Of a stretch of 64,000 bases of DNA, positions 40,801-51,603 are shown piece by piece. A model generated the notes under the pieces. That model did no database searches, was not told the origin of the DNA, and was given only the letters and a program-made list of their open reading frames with translations. The stretch's first letter is position 1. Every line of letters begins with the position of its first letter. The position numbers were made by a program, and so were the translations under genes. The stretch covers positions 120,724 through 184,723 of the forward strand of contig QXVZ01015148.1 in NCBI GenBank assembly GCA_008931825.1, given 5' to 3'. The stretch comes from Phallusia fumigata. Its lineage: Eukaryota > Chordata > Ascidiacea > Phlebobranchia > Ascidiidae.

Positions 40801-42130
40801 CAGTCTATGTACAGAAACCCCGCCCATTGACAACCATTTCTTGGGAAAGGCAAACGACAATTTAACCACTTCTTGGAGTATATGCATCACTTGTCCAGTA
40901 CAAAAAAGCGATTTTTGCGTTTAATGTTTGATTATTTTCGACGGTATCCAAACATGATTTTTGGAAACAACCTGCCTGGTTTTAGATTTACGGAATAGCT
41001 TAATATTTTTCACATTTACATTTTAAAAAGTGATTTTAATATTCGCCTAATTTATGTATGACAGCCCATAGACAAATGTTGGACACTAACCGTCGATTTC
41101 TGTTTAGTGGAAAATCCTTTGCGTAACAGCTTTTAACTTCTGAGAGTTCGTTCTGTGGAAAAAAAGACTCGTGCCCCTACCAAGCGATATTTTTGTTACT
41201 GTTTAAAAAAGTGTCTGACCTTAACTGTCAGTTTTCAAACTAGTAGCACTGGCCGCGTGTTGACAGAGAATGTGACCCCAATTCCGCTTCACATGCCCCC
41301 CATTGTCTCAGCGCAAAAAATTTCGAGTGCTTTTCCCCGTCAGGCGCTGGCAAATAACACTGCAAGTGACTTCAGTGTGTACACAACGACGCACAGGCTT
41401 GTCACACCACTGTGTTGTTTGTCTAAATCCTGATAGCGGCAAAACTGCACGGTGCCTCATTTTAGGCGTCTCCAATAGCTGCTTATCAGCCCTTTGTTTC
41501 TTTGTTAAGTCAGCAACTTTGACAACTTCTAGTAGCGACTACGCTACCGTTTTGGCTCTTAGCGGGATGTGGTTATATCTCAGTGTAACCTTTGCTGCAC
41601 ATCTTACCTACTGCCATAACTCAAATATTTATTTTTCGGTAAATGTTTTGCCATGACGCTTTACAGAGCTACCATTGTTGTTTTAATCAGCACTATGTTA
41701 TTGAAAGCAGTATCTGGCTTGCTTCACGAAAGAAAAGTATTTTGGAAGGACTGTAAACTTTTTAGGTTTGCTGTTACAGTTTCTTTTGGAATTTGACATG
41801 GTGTGAATATATTTGTAATTAACATTACTGGCATATTGTAATGAAAAGTACAAACAAGACACATCCTTATTCAAATAGAAAACAGAAGTTTATTTTCTGT
41901 CAAAGTTGGTACCAAAGCTATAACCCTGTTATGTTATGTTCAAAATGAAAGACCAAACTAACAAATTTTGTGTTGTTTCTACAGATTCATAAAAATTAAG
42001 TAACGTAACACAAACTGTTCACATCAGCAAGGCTTAGCATTAATTGCCCTTGCTACAAAATAGTGATGTAAAGAAGGAATATTGTACACACCAAAGCAAA
42101 AAAAGTTTTTTTTGCAAAAAAAAAAGAAAC
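31867..42130. other. No gene recognised upstream of FRS2
   Basis: CpG-rich to about 39.9 kb, with TGACGTCA at 32019, 37012 and 37044; more AT-rich and CpG-poor from about 40 kb toward the FRS2 start, which may contain unseen 5' non-coding exons and introns of FRS2. The 186-codon ORF at 37439-37999 has no recognisable domain. Confidence 0.5.
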
Positions 42131-42230
42131 ATGGGTTGTTCCCAAAGCATTGCCAATGACCACCCTACTAAATTTAAAGCAAAGAATCTCAATGAAAAGG
42201 ATAAGTCAGTCAACTCTGTTTTCATTGAAG
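42131..42230 (+). CDS. FRS2: FRS2 exon 1 (first coding exon)
   Basis: Encodes residues 1-33 plus one base. The start is fixed by the acylation motif MGCSQS directly after the initiator Met and by the following KFKAKNL, which aligns with the first PTB strand of vertebrate FRS2. The donor is G|GTGAGT. The 5' border of the exon is unknown: no clear acceptor or TATA box is visible in the A- and T-rich stretch just upstream. Confidence 0.88.
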
Positions 42231-45200
42231 GTGAGTGTTGCCTGTGAATGCAAATTATATGAAAGCCATTTCTGTTTTATAGCCAATATATTGAATAGCA
42301 CGACTAATTTGAATACAAATAAAATGTTGTTTGTCCCTGGCAATTTTATTCCTGGAAAAACGGGCCCAACCTTGACCCTCCGTTAGGTTCCAAGTCATCC
42401 GAAAATTTTAGGACTAAAGTACTGAAATTTCTTCACATATCAAAATCAACACTTAAAGCCATTAGAAAAGTGATGATGGACACAGTTGTATCACTTAGGC
42501 AGCTAAATCAATTAATGACAGAAGTAGGTTGTTTTCGTTTTTCCTTGGGCCCTTTGTTGCAGAATGAGGTTGGTCTTTTCCGCTTGGTCAATCATGAATA
42601 GATTTAAAGCCTTTTGTAGTGCCTTGTGGCTCCTATCTGCGACTTTCCACTGGTTGGTTTTGCACAAACTTTGTCCCTTTCCATGTGTGTGTTCACTACT
42701 TAGGCAGTGGGTGTTGACAAGTTTAAGTTTTAGAATGCGCTGATAACTTGATCACTCCCATGACATCATTGTAAAGACATAAATGAGTGAAGTTTGGGTG
42801 TTTTTTTTATTTTGAAGTGTCAAAACTGATACTTTTTTGTGGATAAAGTCCAATCATTTCCTTTAAACATAAATTGTGTTGAGAGCTGATTTTGACCCAA
42901 TTTTTATTTCTGTTTGCAGTCCAAAACACAAAAATTGTGGTCCACAGCCGAAACAACAAGGAGATGGCATCATGGCCGATCTCTTGTCTTCGGAGGTATG
43001 GATGCACCCAGGATCTGCTCTTCATAGAAGCAGGCAGTGGGTGTGACACTGGCCAAGGTAAAACAAGAGAATAACAGGATTATAGTTTTGATACCAAATC
43101 TTGAACTTTCTTAGGTATTGACTTTACCTTTGACATTGTTTCATATAGTTTGTGTTGGCAAAACAATATTTTACAAAGCCTGTAGTAGGCCTGTCCTTTT
43201 GATAGCCCCGTTTTTATCTGTTTTACTATCATTTGCTCCATGCTGAAATCGAAATTAGTTTGTTTACACTGCATAGAAACAGTTGTTGTGACAAAAACGC
43301 CCAAAAACCGCGGAGTGTCTTTAAATCTGTAAGTTAGTTTTCATGCCCCCAATAACATTCGGCATACAATAACGCTGGTTTGGGAACATCCTTAGGAGAA
43401 ACCCATTTGATTCTGTCCGTTTACATGTAAATTATATCCCATTTACGCTGAGATATATGTTTCAATCTTCCTGCGGATTTGAGAAACGCAATTGGCCTTT
43501 CTCAATAATTATCAAATATCGAACTATTGCAGGGATGTATCTCTTCAAATGCACGCGAACCGACCAAGTGTTTGAACTGCTGAAACAGAAGTGGAACGAA
43601 ATCCAGCAGGAACATGAACTCAACATGTCAAGCGGCTCCCAACTGATGCCGTTCACCACTTTACCGCCTCAAACAGGTAAAAAAATGAAACTGGATTTTT
43701 TGGTCTTGCCTGTAACAAACTAGTAGGGCATGATTAATGGCCGCATTTCCGCTGCTAAAAGTAACAGCAATCCGGCGTTTTCATGTGTGTTTTTACTCTC
43801 ATCAAAAGTACCACAGAGCAGTGTTTCGCTAACTTTTTTGGATACGACGCATTTGGAACATTTCGACGCACCAGCGATAAGAATTTATTCACGACGTTTA
43901 ATTACAAAAAAATAATATATGTATACATGCATATGTATACAATGGAAATTGCCCGACGCGCTTAAAAAAATAAAACGACGTACTAGGGCGTCAACGAACA
44001 GATGAGAACCACGACCTAAGCACATCATTTCAAGTGACCAGTATTCTGTTGGTGTAGCGCCATTTTTTCCAGTCGTATTCACTAGAGCGATTTCGCAAAG
44101 CTGTCAAGAATCAAATGCTTGTAAAGAATATTTCTCTCTTAGTGTTTTCTGCCCGAAAAGGTGCGACATTTGGCGTACGTTTTAAATCATCCGTGTAAAT
44201 GTGCGGCCTGCAGTGGTTAGGGTTAAGCAAGTGACATAACATAACAACCATGCCACGCTAAAATGGTAATACTTATATAATCTACAGATTTGCGTGTTTT
44301 TGCCATTGTAATTAATATATCCGCCGTTTTAGTCGTTAAAAGTATTTATTTTATTGAATTCGCCATGAAGTATGCTAGCAAAAGTCACTAGCATAGTTGG
44401 ACTAACACATCAATTTTTTTATCTGTTTAAGTACCTGTTAAAAAGAGTTTCAATGCGGGTTATCACACCCTGTCGGAACTAGTATTCAAATTTCCAAACA
44501 AAACGTAACCCTAGCTAAGTCGCAATCAAAGCAGAGTATAAGGTGATGTACAGGAAGGGGCAGGCGCCAATGGTAATGCAACACAAGTACCATGATCTTG
44601 CGATACCAAGGCTGGCCACAGCGTTGGACCAAAGAATGCTTTCTAGTTTTTGTGGCCCGTTGCGGACAAACATATAAAACCTGTATTAGTAGTCCAGCGT
44701 CCTGAACATGAAATACTTAACACATACATTTGCATCCTTATTATCACATCCACAGAAAGGCGGCAAAAATACAGAGCATCTAAGTTTACAATTTAACGTA
44801 CTTAATTTTAAAACTTACCCTAAACGTCTATTTTGTGGTTCTATCATTCATTCAAAATATAATGTTTTGATGTAAGTAGGTTTTATGGAGTGCTAACAGC
44901 TTGTGATGTTATAAACTTACAATATGACTTTGTGTTGTGCGCCCCATTGTAACATTTGAAGTAAGTTTATTTATTTTTTGTCAATATTTAGCGTGGTAAA
45001 ACATGACATTGGGACAATGCCCACGTTAAATCTTGTTCGCTGTAAAACTTTTCAACAATAAATTTAAGCACACAGCCTTACAAGAAATATACCTTTTCAA
45101 ATTGTTGCTTAATTTGGCGATGTCGTGTGCTCACAAAACGAGGTACATGGCTTCGATGCCCACCGGCGAAATAACTCATGTGCTTAATTACCGCCTGTTT

Positions 45201-48200
45201 CTCTGCTTTACCAAGAGTCGAGGTACTGTTGCGGACTAAGAAATCTCTCAGTATTGTAACCTGCGTTGTTGCTCGTGGCGGTTTTGGAAATAGATTTCGG
45301 GGAAACGATGTAGTTTCGGGTATCGCAAGTAAAAGGACTTGGTTTCGTTTCGACTGTTTCGTTTTGCCTTGCTTTATGTTTACTGCTTAATATTTAATCC
45401 GAGAGGTTACAACCCTCGGCTTCAGAGCCATATGTAGCTCTTTTATCCCTCTATCTGGCACCCGTGACCCAAAGACGTAACAATGTAATTGACTCATTTA
45501 TTCGTTGCAATCAATGTGGTCACATCACACTACAGCATTGTAGTCATAAAAGTGGCTATAGCGTTCTACGATACAACTCAACTTTTGTTCCCCTAATTGA
45601 GGGTCTAAGGTTCGCAGCTCTGTGAAAGGGTCCACTTGGTGATATTGGGCCGAAATAGCAATTTCAATGCTAAAGGTTGTCGGCATATACCTATACTCTG
45701 GTTTCCATTTGATTTTTACTATCCCACTCACCCCTTCCCAACTATGGTTAAGATCGTCGCCCTAAACGTGATTGCCTTTGCCTTCATCTGATATCCTTTT
45801 TCTGCAGTGATCACGCCACACAACAACAAGTATTACAACACCAACAACACCAACAACTCCGACCGTCATATGTCGTCCAATGGGTCAAACGGGAGCAGTT
45901 ACGCGAACGGGAGCGTTCAGGGGTTCGCCTCCCTCAACTCACCCCACCAAACCCCAGGCCCCAACACCCCCCTTCCTCGGGGAAGCACCTCTTCACAACG
46001 TGCAAGTGAGTCATAAAGAAGTTGAAATATTACGTTGAACAGAATTTTAGCGGGAGAGTTTTAAGTCTATCGGAAGAGGTGTTGTACAAGACTCTGCGCT
46101 TTACGATTTTATTACAAAATTTGATGTAGTTTTTTGTGAACACCTAATTGCCCCTTTCTAGTTTTGTGCAGTTCAAATGGGCGTTGTACACAATTTTTTT
46201 ACAAAGGGTGGAACCCACGTTGCATATAAAACGTACATACGGAATTTAGCATCGACTAAGAAGGGCCAAAGAGGTTTCGCGGACAAACTAATAGCCACTG
46301 GTCTAAAGGCTTCGTTATTTACTGTTTTTATAAAGACAATCTTAGAATCGTTGCAAGCCCACACAAACATTTGCAAAACAGAAACAAATCGCTTCGAACT
46401 GCAATGACCTCTGTGAGCCACACAGATATGATTGTACAATGCAAGCAAATTCTTTCATGTTTATTTTACCAGCGCCTTATCGTACGTCGTGTGTGCAGCG
46501 ATAGATTTATTGATGTTGGCGCCTGGTATGTTTTGCCGTAAGTTTTGCGATCGCTTTCATAACAGTCGTGTGGCATTGAGTGGCCGCTTGTCTTAACAAA
46601 GACTCGCGTTTGAACAACAAAGATTCGTGATTATGTGATGCAAGTTACGTAAAGGCCTATTACGTAAAAACATCTAACTTTCTAGGTTTTTTTCTGGTGT
46701 ATACTTTACAGTTTTATAAAAAACGTCCTTTTAGCTGTGTTTCGATGCTTATGTATGACATCTTAGGACATTTGTTTTATTTGCCGTTATACCTATGTTA
46801 CAGCTGCTTTGGAATCATTACCTGAAAATGCTGCATTGAGGTTAGACACCCCCAACCAACCTTTCCCCCTTCAACCAGCGCCAACGTGTAGACAGGTTAG
46901 TTGCCCACATTAAGACTCAATGTTTTTTTGATAAATTTAATGCTTTTATCCTGTGGTGTTAAACAAAACATAGTCTTGTTGGATGTTGTGCTACTTTCTG
47001 CTATTGTTGTGCAGATTTTGTGTAAAGAATGTACCTCTTTACCGCCCTATAGCGGATGAAATAAATTAGGGCGCTCTTCAAGTCCTTGTTTATTAAATAG
47101 AATCGAACGTTTTGTATTGTTATGAACGCATATTAAACATTTTCCTATCACACCTCCGAACCAGCACAAAAACATTGCAGTACATTGCACCATTATCTAT
47201 CTTTATTTAAACTTTACTCTTTTTCCTCAGGAAATGGTAAAACGACGTCGTATCAATAGCGACATGGTAGCGTCCTATAACAGAAACGCCGACCGCGTCA
47301 CAATACAGAACTCACAGCGTCACAACAGCGAGAGCGCCAACTACGAGAACAATGACATCATCGACGCGCATTCCAACAGCTACCCGCGACGTCATCAAGT
47401 GACGTATAACTCGCGCACGCAAAAGGCGCATATCGGCGCCGATCAATCATCGACCGCCACGCCAGAAAGCGGTGATGCGAAACGAGGTAGCGGCGACTCC
47501 ACCACCCTTTCCCCTGACGTCATCGATTTGGTCAGTCGTGACGTCAGCACCATGTCACTTCGCTCGGACTGCGAACCGTTGCTAACGCCGGGTAGCAACG
47601 GCACGTCGGGTATTGGAAGCTTGAACGGTAATGGCTGCGCACTGTCGTCGTCGACACAGAACCCCCCGCCCGTGCCCCCTCATCCCCCAGTGACGTCACT
47701 GGTCAGCGACCCCTGGAAGAAGCAATCGAACTTTACTCATAATCGGTTCATCCACCATCACCACCCTCACCGCAGGATGTCGCCAAACTACCCGCAGTCC
47801 GCGTGTGAATATGTGAACACTGTCAACGCCAGTATGGACGTTTCGGGGACGCCTCTGCCCGCCACAGCGAAGGCGATGGGAACTCATTTCTCATTCGACT
47901 TTGATCATCTGTTGCCGCGCTCGAGGCACCAACCAGATCGCTACAAACTCAACTATGTGCCAGTCGAGGCCTTTAGCAGCCTGGAGAACGACTTTAACTG
48001 CGGCGCCTCGTCCGCGTCATCGGGAATCCCCGGAACCCCGCGAACCCCTAAAACGCCGAAGACCCCGATACAAAGTCACCCTTCCACCGATTATGCGCTC
48101 ATAGACCACGCAAAAACGCGCGCGCTTTCCAACATACACAAAGCGAGGCAGCGTGAACGCAAATCCCGCCACGAAAGCACCGAACTTGGACTCATGAACG

Positions 48201-48208
48201 GCGTTTGA
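42131..48208 (+). CDS. FRS2: FRS2-family FGF receptor docking protein, complete six-exon gene
   Basis: Membrane-anchored adaptor that binds activated FGF/neurotrophin receptors through a PTB domain and, once tyrosine phosphorylated, recruits Grb2 and Shp2 to drive Ras-ERK signalling. Seen: six exons (42131-42230, 42920-43057, 43533-43676, 45808-46005, 46804-46895, 47231-48208) joined by GT..AG introns give exactly 550 codons including the stop (549 aa; human FRS2 is 508). Met1-Gly2-Cys3 with Ser6 fits N-myristoylation plus palmitoylation. Residues about 12-115 form the PTB domain, with the family signature CLRRYG and a TGQG motif. The tail has YENN (Tyr262) and YVNT (Tyr418), both Grb2-type pYxN sites, a proline-rich PPPVPPHPP (about 369-377), NYVPVE (Tyr466) and DYALID (Tyr512), equivalent to the two Shp2 sites of vertebrate FRS2, and a run of TP motifs (about 493-503) like the ERK feedback sites. 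The C-terminal RKSRHESTEL matches the vertebrate end. One gene fits both vertebrate FRS2 and FRS3, so the symbol is family level. Upstream non-coding exons may exist. Confidence 0.93.
42920..43057 (+). CDS. FRS2: FRS2 exon 2 (PTB core)
   Basis: Flanked by a good acceptor (tttctgtttgcag) and donor G|GTAAAA, entered and left with one base of a split codon. Carries the most conserved part of the PTB domain: SCLRRYG followed by a DLLFIEAGSGCDTGQ stretch, matching the vertebrate LCLRRYG...FESGRRCQTGQG block. The spacing between the exon 1 end and CLRRYG differs from human by only about one residue, so no exon is missing between. Confidence 0.92.
43533..43676 (+). CDS. FRS2: FRS2 exon 3 (PTB C-terminal helix)
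   Basis: Starts after gaactattgcag and ends at G|GTAAAA. Encodes GMYLFKCTR followed by the amphipathic helix VFELLKQKWNEIQ, matching the vertebrate IFAFKCARAEELFNMLQEIMQ segment that closes the PTB fold, then a polar linker. Frame is continuous with exon 2 through a split glycine codon. Confidence 0.92.
45808..46005 (+). CDS. FRS2: FRS2 exon 4 (Asn/Ser-rich linker)
   Basis: Follows a 2.1-kb intron. Acceptor ttttctgcag, donor A|GTGAGT, both phase compatible with exons 3 and 5. The peptide is low complexity, rich in Asn, Ser and Pro (repeated NNT and SNG), with a PHQTPGPNTPLP stretch. Conservation with vertebrates is not recognisable here; the call rests on phase and open frame. Confidence 0.8.
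46804..46895 (+). CDS. FRS2: FRS2 exon 5 (short linker exon)
   Basis: A 92-nt exon between acceptor cctatgttacag and donor CAG|GTTAGT. Adds about 30 residues (ALESLPENAALRL... ending CRQ) and brings the frame to phase 0, exactly what exon 6 needs. Called from splice sites and phase; the sequence itself is not diagnostic. Confidence 0.75.
47231..48208 (+). CDS. FRS2: FRS2 exon 6 (phosphotyrosine docking tail and stop)
   Basis: Long terminal exon (325 codons plus TGA) after ttttcctcag. Contains the Grb2-type sites YENN and YVNT, a poly-Pro SH3-ligand-like segment, a His-rich patch, the SFDF/LNYVPVE block equivalent to vertebrate FNFDI...LNYIQVDL, the TP-repeat block and DYALID. It is GC-richer than its introns and carries three TGACGTCA octamers inside coding sequence. 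Confidence 0.92.
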   Translation, partial: EMVKRRRINSDMVASYNRNADRVTIQNSQRHNSESANYENNDIIDAHSNSYPRRHQVTYNSRTQKAHIGADQSSTATPESGDAKRGSGDSTTLSPDVIDLVSRDVSTMSLRSDCEPLLTPGSNGTSGIGSLNGNGCALSSSTQNPPPVPPHPPVTSLVSDPWKKQSNFTHNRFIHHHHPHRRMSPNYPQSACEYVNTVNASMDVSGTPLPATAKAMGTHFSFDFDHLLPRSRHQPDRYKLNYVPVEAFSSLENDFNCGASSASSGIPGTPRTPKTPKTPIQSHPSTDYALIDHAKTRALSNIHKARQRERKSRHESTELGLMNGV

Positions 48209-49060
48209 TGTCATCACATATGATACGTCACGATGTAGGACGTCATCAAGTGTTCGATTGCGCTTGAGCTGCCAGAGGAAAGCGTCAACTCGCCAGTGGG
48301 TGATGACGCGAGATTGGTGACGTCACTGGGGCCATGACGTCAGTTGGTGATGTCACTTACGTCGGCTGCTAATACTTCCCGTTGGCAAGAGGCCGGACTG
48401 CCAAGTGTTGCTGCGAATTATGTTTTTTTTGTTCCTTACAGATATTACTTCGTTTTTTTTGTCCTTTCCTTTGCTGCTTTCCCGACTATTACGTCATCGG
48501 TGCCTATACGATAAAATTCCACGTGGTTCGACCGCTCGGTTTGATGGCTTGCTGACGTTTCATTCTGTCACACAACTTGGGCGCTTCAAATTTTCCGCGT
48601 CCGCATTTTGCCAACCACATCGACAAGTGCCTTTACGCACTCGCACATTGACAAGTGCCCAAACACGAAATTCAATCCGCGAAAAACCCTTTCCTCGACT
48701 TTTTACCCGCATTTTACTTTACAAAGATTCTCACACGTCATAGCGTGACGTCACCTACTCGAGGCTCTGCCTTACTGCTCTTACACTGCCTTATGTACAC
48801 GCGCGATTCGTTACTGTTCAATCCGATCAGCGGAACGCTCGTTTTACGGTTACAAGTTACTTTTTGGATGAGTGGAAGTTCATGGTTGCGGTTTCCACAA
48901 CAAGGTTCATACTTTTTTTTGCGCGCGCTCTAGTCCCGTCGCAGTCTCCGTGTTACTTTTTTGTCTTGAAGTACTGACGTTTTCCCTTTCCCTGCCTCTG
49001 TTGTTTTTAAACCGCTCTGTTCGTTTTGAATAAAATAACTTCGTTTCAACAAAGTGTTTA
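48209..49060 (+). other. Likely FRS2 3' UTR with AATAAA signal
   Basis: From the stop codon the sequence runs without splice-like features to an AATAAA at 49029-49034 followed by a GT-rich stretch, a plausible cleavage site near 49050. The first 150 bases are packed with CRE-like motifs (TGACGTCA at 48318 and 48335, several ACGTCA half sites). A further TGACGTCA lies at 48746. The 3' end is inferred from the hexamer only. Confidence 0.5.
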
Positions 49061-49071
49061 TCATTTAGGCG

Positions 49072-49173
49072 AGAGGTTCCCAAACTTTTTCATGTGTTGC
49101 TTTTTTGGAACTTTTCGTACCTCCCCTACTAGACAAGAAGTAAAAAAGTAGCATTAAAGGTTTGGAACCACTG
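49072..49173. mobile_element. hAT-like MITE, copy C, just past the FRS2 poly(A) signal
   Basis: Left end AGAGGTTCCCAAACTTTTT, right end AAAGGTTTGGAACCACTG; these are inverted repeats of each other and match the ends of copy B. About 100 bp. It lies between the convergent FRS2 and presenilin 3' ends. Confidence 0.6.
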
Positions 49174-50909
49174 GGCCTCCTTAAAAGGACTACACTCCTC
49201 AAAAATAACTATTGAGTGGAAATTCCTCCCCTTAACTCAGGAAATTTCTCTCAGCTGGATAGCATTGATCTAGGCCGTTGATTTTATGCTTCATACCTTT
49301 ACTGAGTTCTTTAATGAGAAATTGAGCGATAAACAAGTCAGAACAAAAGATAAAATTAAAAAATACTAAAAACAAGGGTCCAATATGTTTAAAAATGTAG
49401 TTGGTTTTGAAACGTACTAAAAATTCTTAGGTCAATGGGTTGCAAGTTACCACATGTGGTGTAATGTCAATGCCAGTAACACTTCAAAAAATGTTGTCAC
49501 ACAACTTATCTTGCATCATCAAAATCAGTGTAGAATAATTCTCTTGTTTAAGGACAAAATGAGAACAACAAATAATAAGGCGACCATCACTTTTGTGGCA
49601 CAATTTCATCAACTCAATAACAAACACTCTAAATGTGATTTTTTTTCCAAATACCAAGGCACTTGATTTATCAGTATACAAGCTTTTCTTAATTGTGTTC
49701 AATGTCACAAAGCAATTGCATCATAAAGCTGGGCAGGTAACCAAGACTTTTGTTGGAGAAAAGAGCAATCGTTTGTAACCTTGGCAACAGTGGCCAATAA
49801 TAGGAGATTATTCAACAAACCCGTTACAAAAAAGTTACTTAATATATGGTATATGAGGCCCCATTAATGCTGTGAAAGTTAATTTTTAAAAGCAAATCTG
49901 GTATTTGGCTTTTAGTGACTTACATTTCTCCTAAAAATACAACTGTTACTCAGTGATCTTGCCTCCCCTAATGCCCAGTTTGAAAAACACAGGGGTACAG
50001 ACTGGTTGTTATGAAAATGTAACGACCTGCAAAAGTTTGGTAAACACATAAATTTTCGAAAGCCTAAACTTTGGTAAATACAAAAATTGTTGAAACCTAG
50101 AAAACCATTGTATAAAAAAGAAGTGAACAGAAAAACCAAAACCAGTTTTAGGATGAAGTAGGTTTGCTGACATTGGGGTTTTCCCTTGCTGGTCATGGAA
50201 TAATGATTGGCAGAAAGAAGACCACTTTGGTCAGAGATAGATTTGTTCAGAGTTGATTGAATCCATAAAGGGGCGAACAACATAATCCGTACTACAAAAA
50301 GAAAAATACTAATGTCATATCTAGAAAGAACACGGTCATTCATGTTCCTTATGTCGTAGTTCTCACACTGTGTATCATTCTAATTTTTCAAAGGTAATGG
50401 CATTTTTAATTACTTTATTTCTTTTTGTTTTTGTACAAAAAAGTGCAACTTTAATGATAAGTGTCTTTAGTAAATTCTTATTCCCGGTGTGACAAAAGTA
50501 CATTCAACTTGTACTTTTACTTCAACCCTAATTTATAGTATACAGTCAACAATACACATTGACTTTACCGTTACTTTTGGGGGGTTTGGAATATTATGGG
50601 TCTGCTTAATACACTGCTACCATAATTAATCTATTGCCTATACAAAGAGTTAACCTGCAGTATGTATAATACCTTGACTCCAGACCGTAACAGCTTTTAT
50701 AGGTCTAATTTTTCACATAAAGAGTCAAACAAAACTAGAGAGGTGGTGTTCTCCATATTTTTATTCCACATACACTACCACTTCAAAATGATGTTCTCCA
50801 CATATACCATTTTCTTTATTACATTGGATATATTTTCAATATCCACATTACATTGGGTCCCTAATTCCCTTGGCATTTTATAACATGATTGTTTCTGCTA
50901 GCATAAACA
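49174..50909. other. Convergent intergenic space, possibly presenilin 3' UTR
   Basis: AT-rich, CpG-poor sequence between the FRS2 3' end and the MITE beside presenilin exon 10. The missing presenilin terminal exon was searched for here and not found. An X-box-like GTAACCTTGGCAAC lies at 49775-49788. Confidence 0.4.
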
Positions 50910-51426
50910 TATGGGTCCCCACACACATGCAATTTCTGAATAGAAGTGATGTTTTTAGAACGTGATCGGTTTAAAAATCAGTTTTACAAATTTNNNNNNN
51001 NNNNNNNNNNNNNNNNNNNNNNNNNNNNNNNNNNNNNNNNNNNNNNNNNNNNNNNNNNNNNNNNNNNNNNNNNNNNNNNNNNNNNNNNNNNNNNNNNNNN
51101 NNNNNNNNNNNNNNNNNNNNNNNNNNNNNNNNNNNNNNNNNNNNNNNNNNNNNNNNNNNNNNNNNNNNNNNNNNNNAAAAATTTTACATTTTTGGGGCCT
51201 GTGGGTGAACCAATGGGTGAATTGGGGTAAAAAGTTGACAGTGCACAACTTCAGATATACATCTATCATGTGTGAAAATTTGAAGAAGTTTGGACGACTC
51301 CTTCATGACTAAAACGTGGGAACAAACTCGCGTTAGACAGAAAAAAAGAAAAAAAGAAAGAAAGAAAAAAAAAAAAAAAAACAGAGTAAAAACAATATGT
51401 GTCCCCTTCATGGAAGGGGACCCATA
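50910..51426. mobile_element. Candidate non-autonomous DNA transposon (MITE) containing the second N gap
   Basis: TGGGTCCCC at 50912-50920 is the exact inverse of GGGGACCCA at 51416-51424, and both are flanked outside by TA, the target duplication typical of Tc1/mariner-type elements. The right end also forms a hairpin (51401-51421: nine-base arms GTCCCCTTC/GAAGGGGAC around ATG). Inside are an A-rich simple repeat (51339-51380) and 183 N. The right end stops about 10 bp from the presenilin exon 10 splice donor. Family assignment is inferred from TIR and TSD only. Confidence 0.55.
50994..51176. other. Assembly gap (N) within the presenilin 3' region
   Basis: 183 undetermined bases between the visible presenilin exon 10 and its 3' side; the missing last coding exon (about 60 nt) could be here. 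Confidence 0.99.
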
Positions 51427-51435
51427 AAAACTTAC

Positions 51436-51603
51436 CTAAAGTAAAAAATAAGTCCAAAAGTAATGGATATCGGCAGAGCTGGTAAAGCCTTTCTATATAT
51501 GGCGAGAAGAATGAGTGTTAGAGAAAGTCCAATCAGTACAGCAACAAAGCAAGCGATTGTTGTGTTCCAGTCACCAGATGCTGACGCCTTTCCAACAAGG
51601 ACA
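51436..51603 (-). CDS. PSEN: Presenilin exon 10 (TM8-TM9 with PALP motif)
   Basis: Encodes [19 protein letters not shown], a long hydrophobic helix and [17 protein letters not shown]. Acceptor tttctgtgcag, donor AG|GTAAGT. Vertebrate proteins continue for about 20 more residues (ending in FYI); that last exon is not found in 49-51.4 kb and may sit in the N gap. Confidence 0.95.

Noticed and set aside
50946-51312. Three ORFs across 50.9-51.3 kb
   Set aside because: They run through the second N gap.
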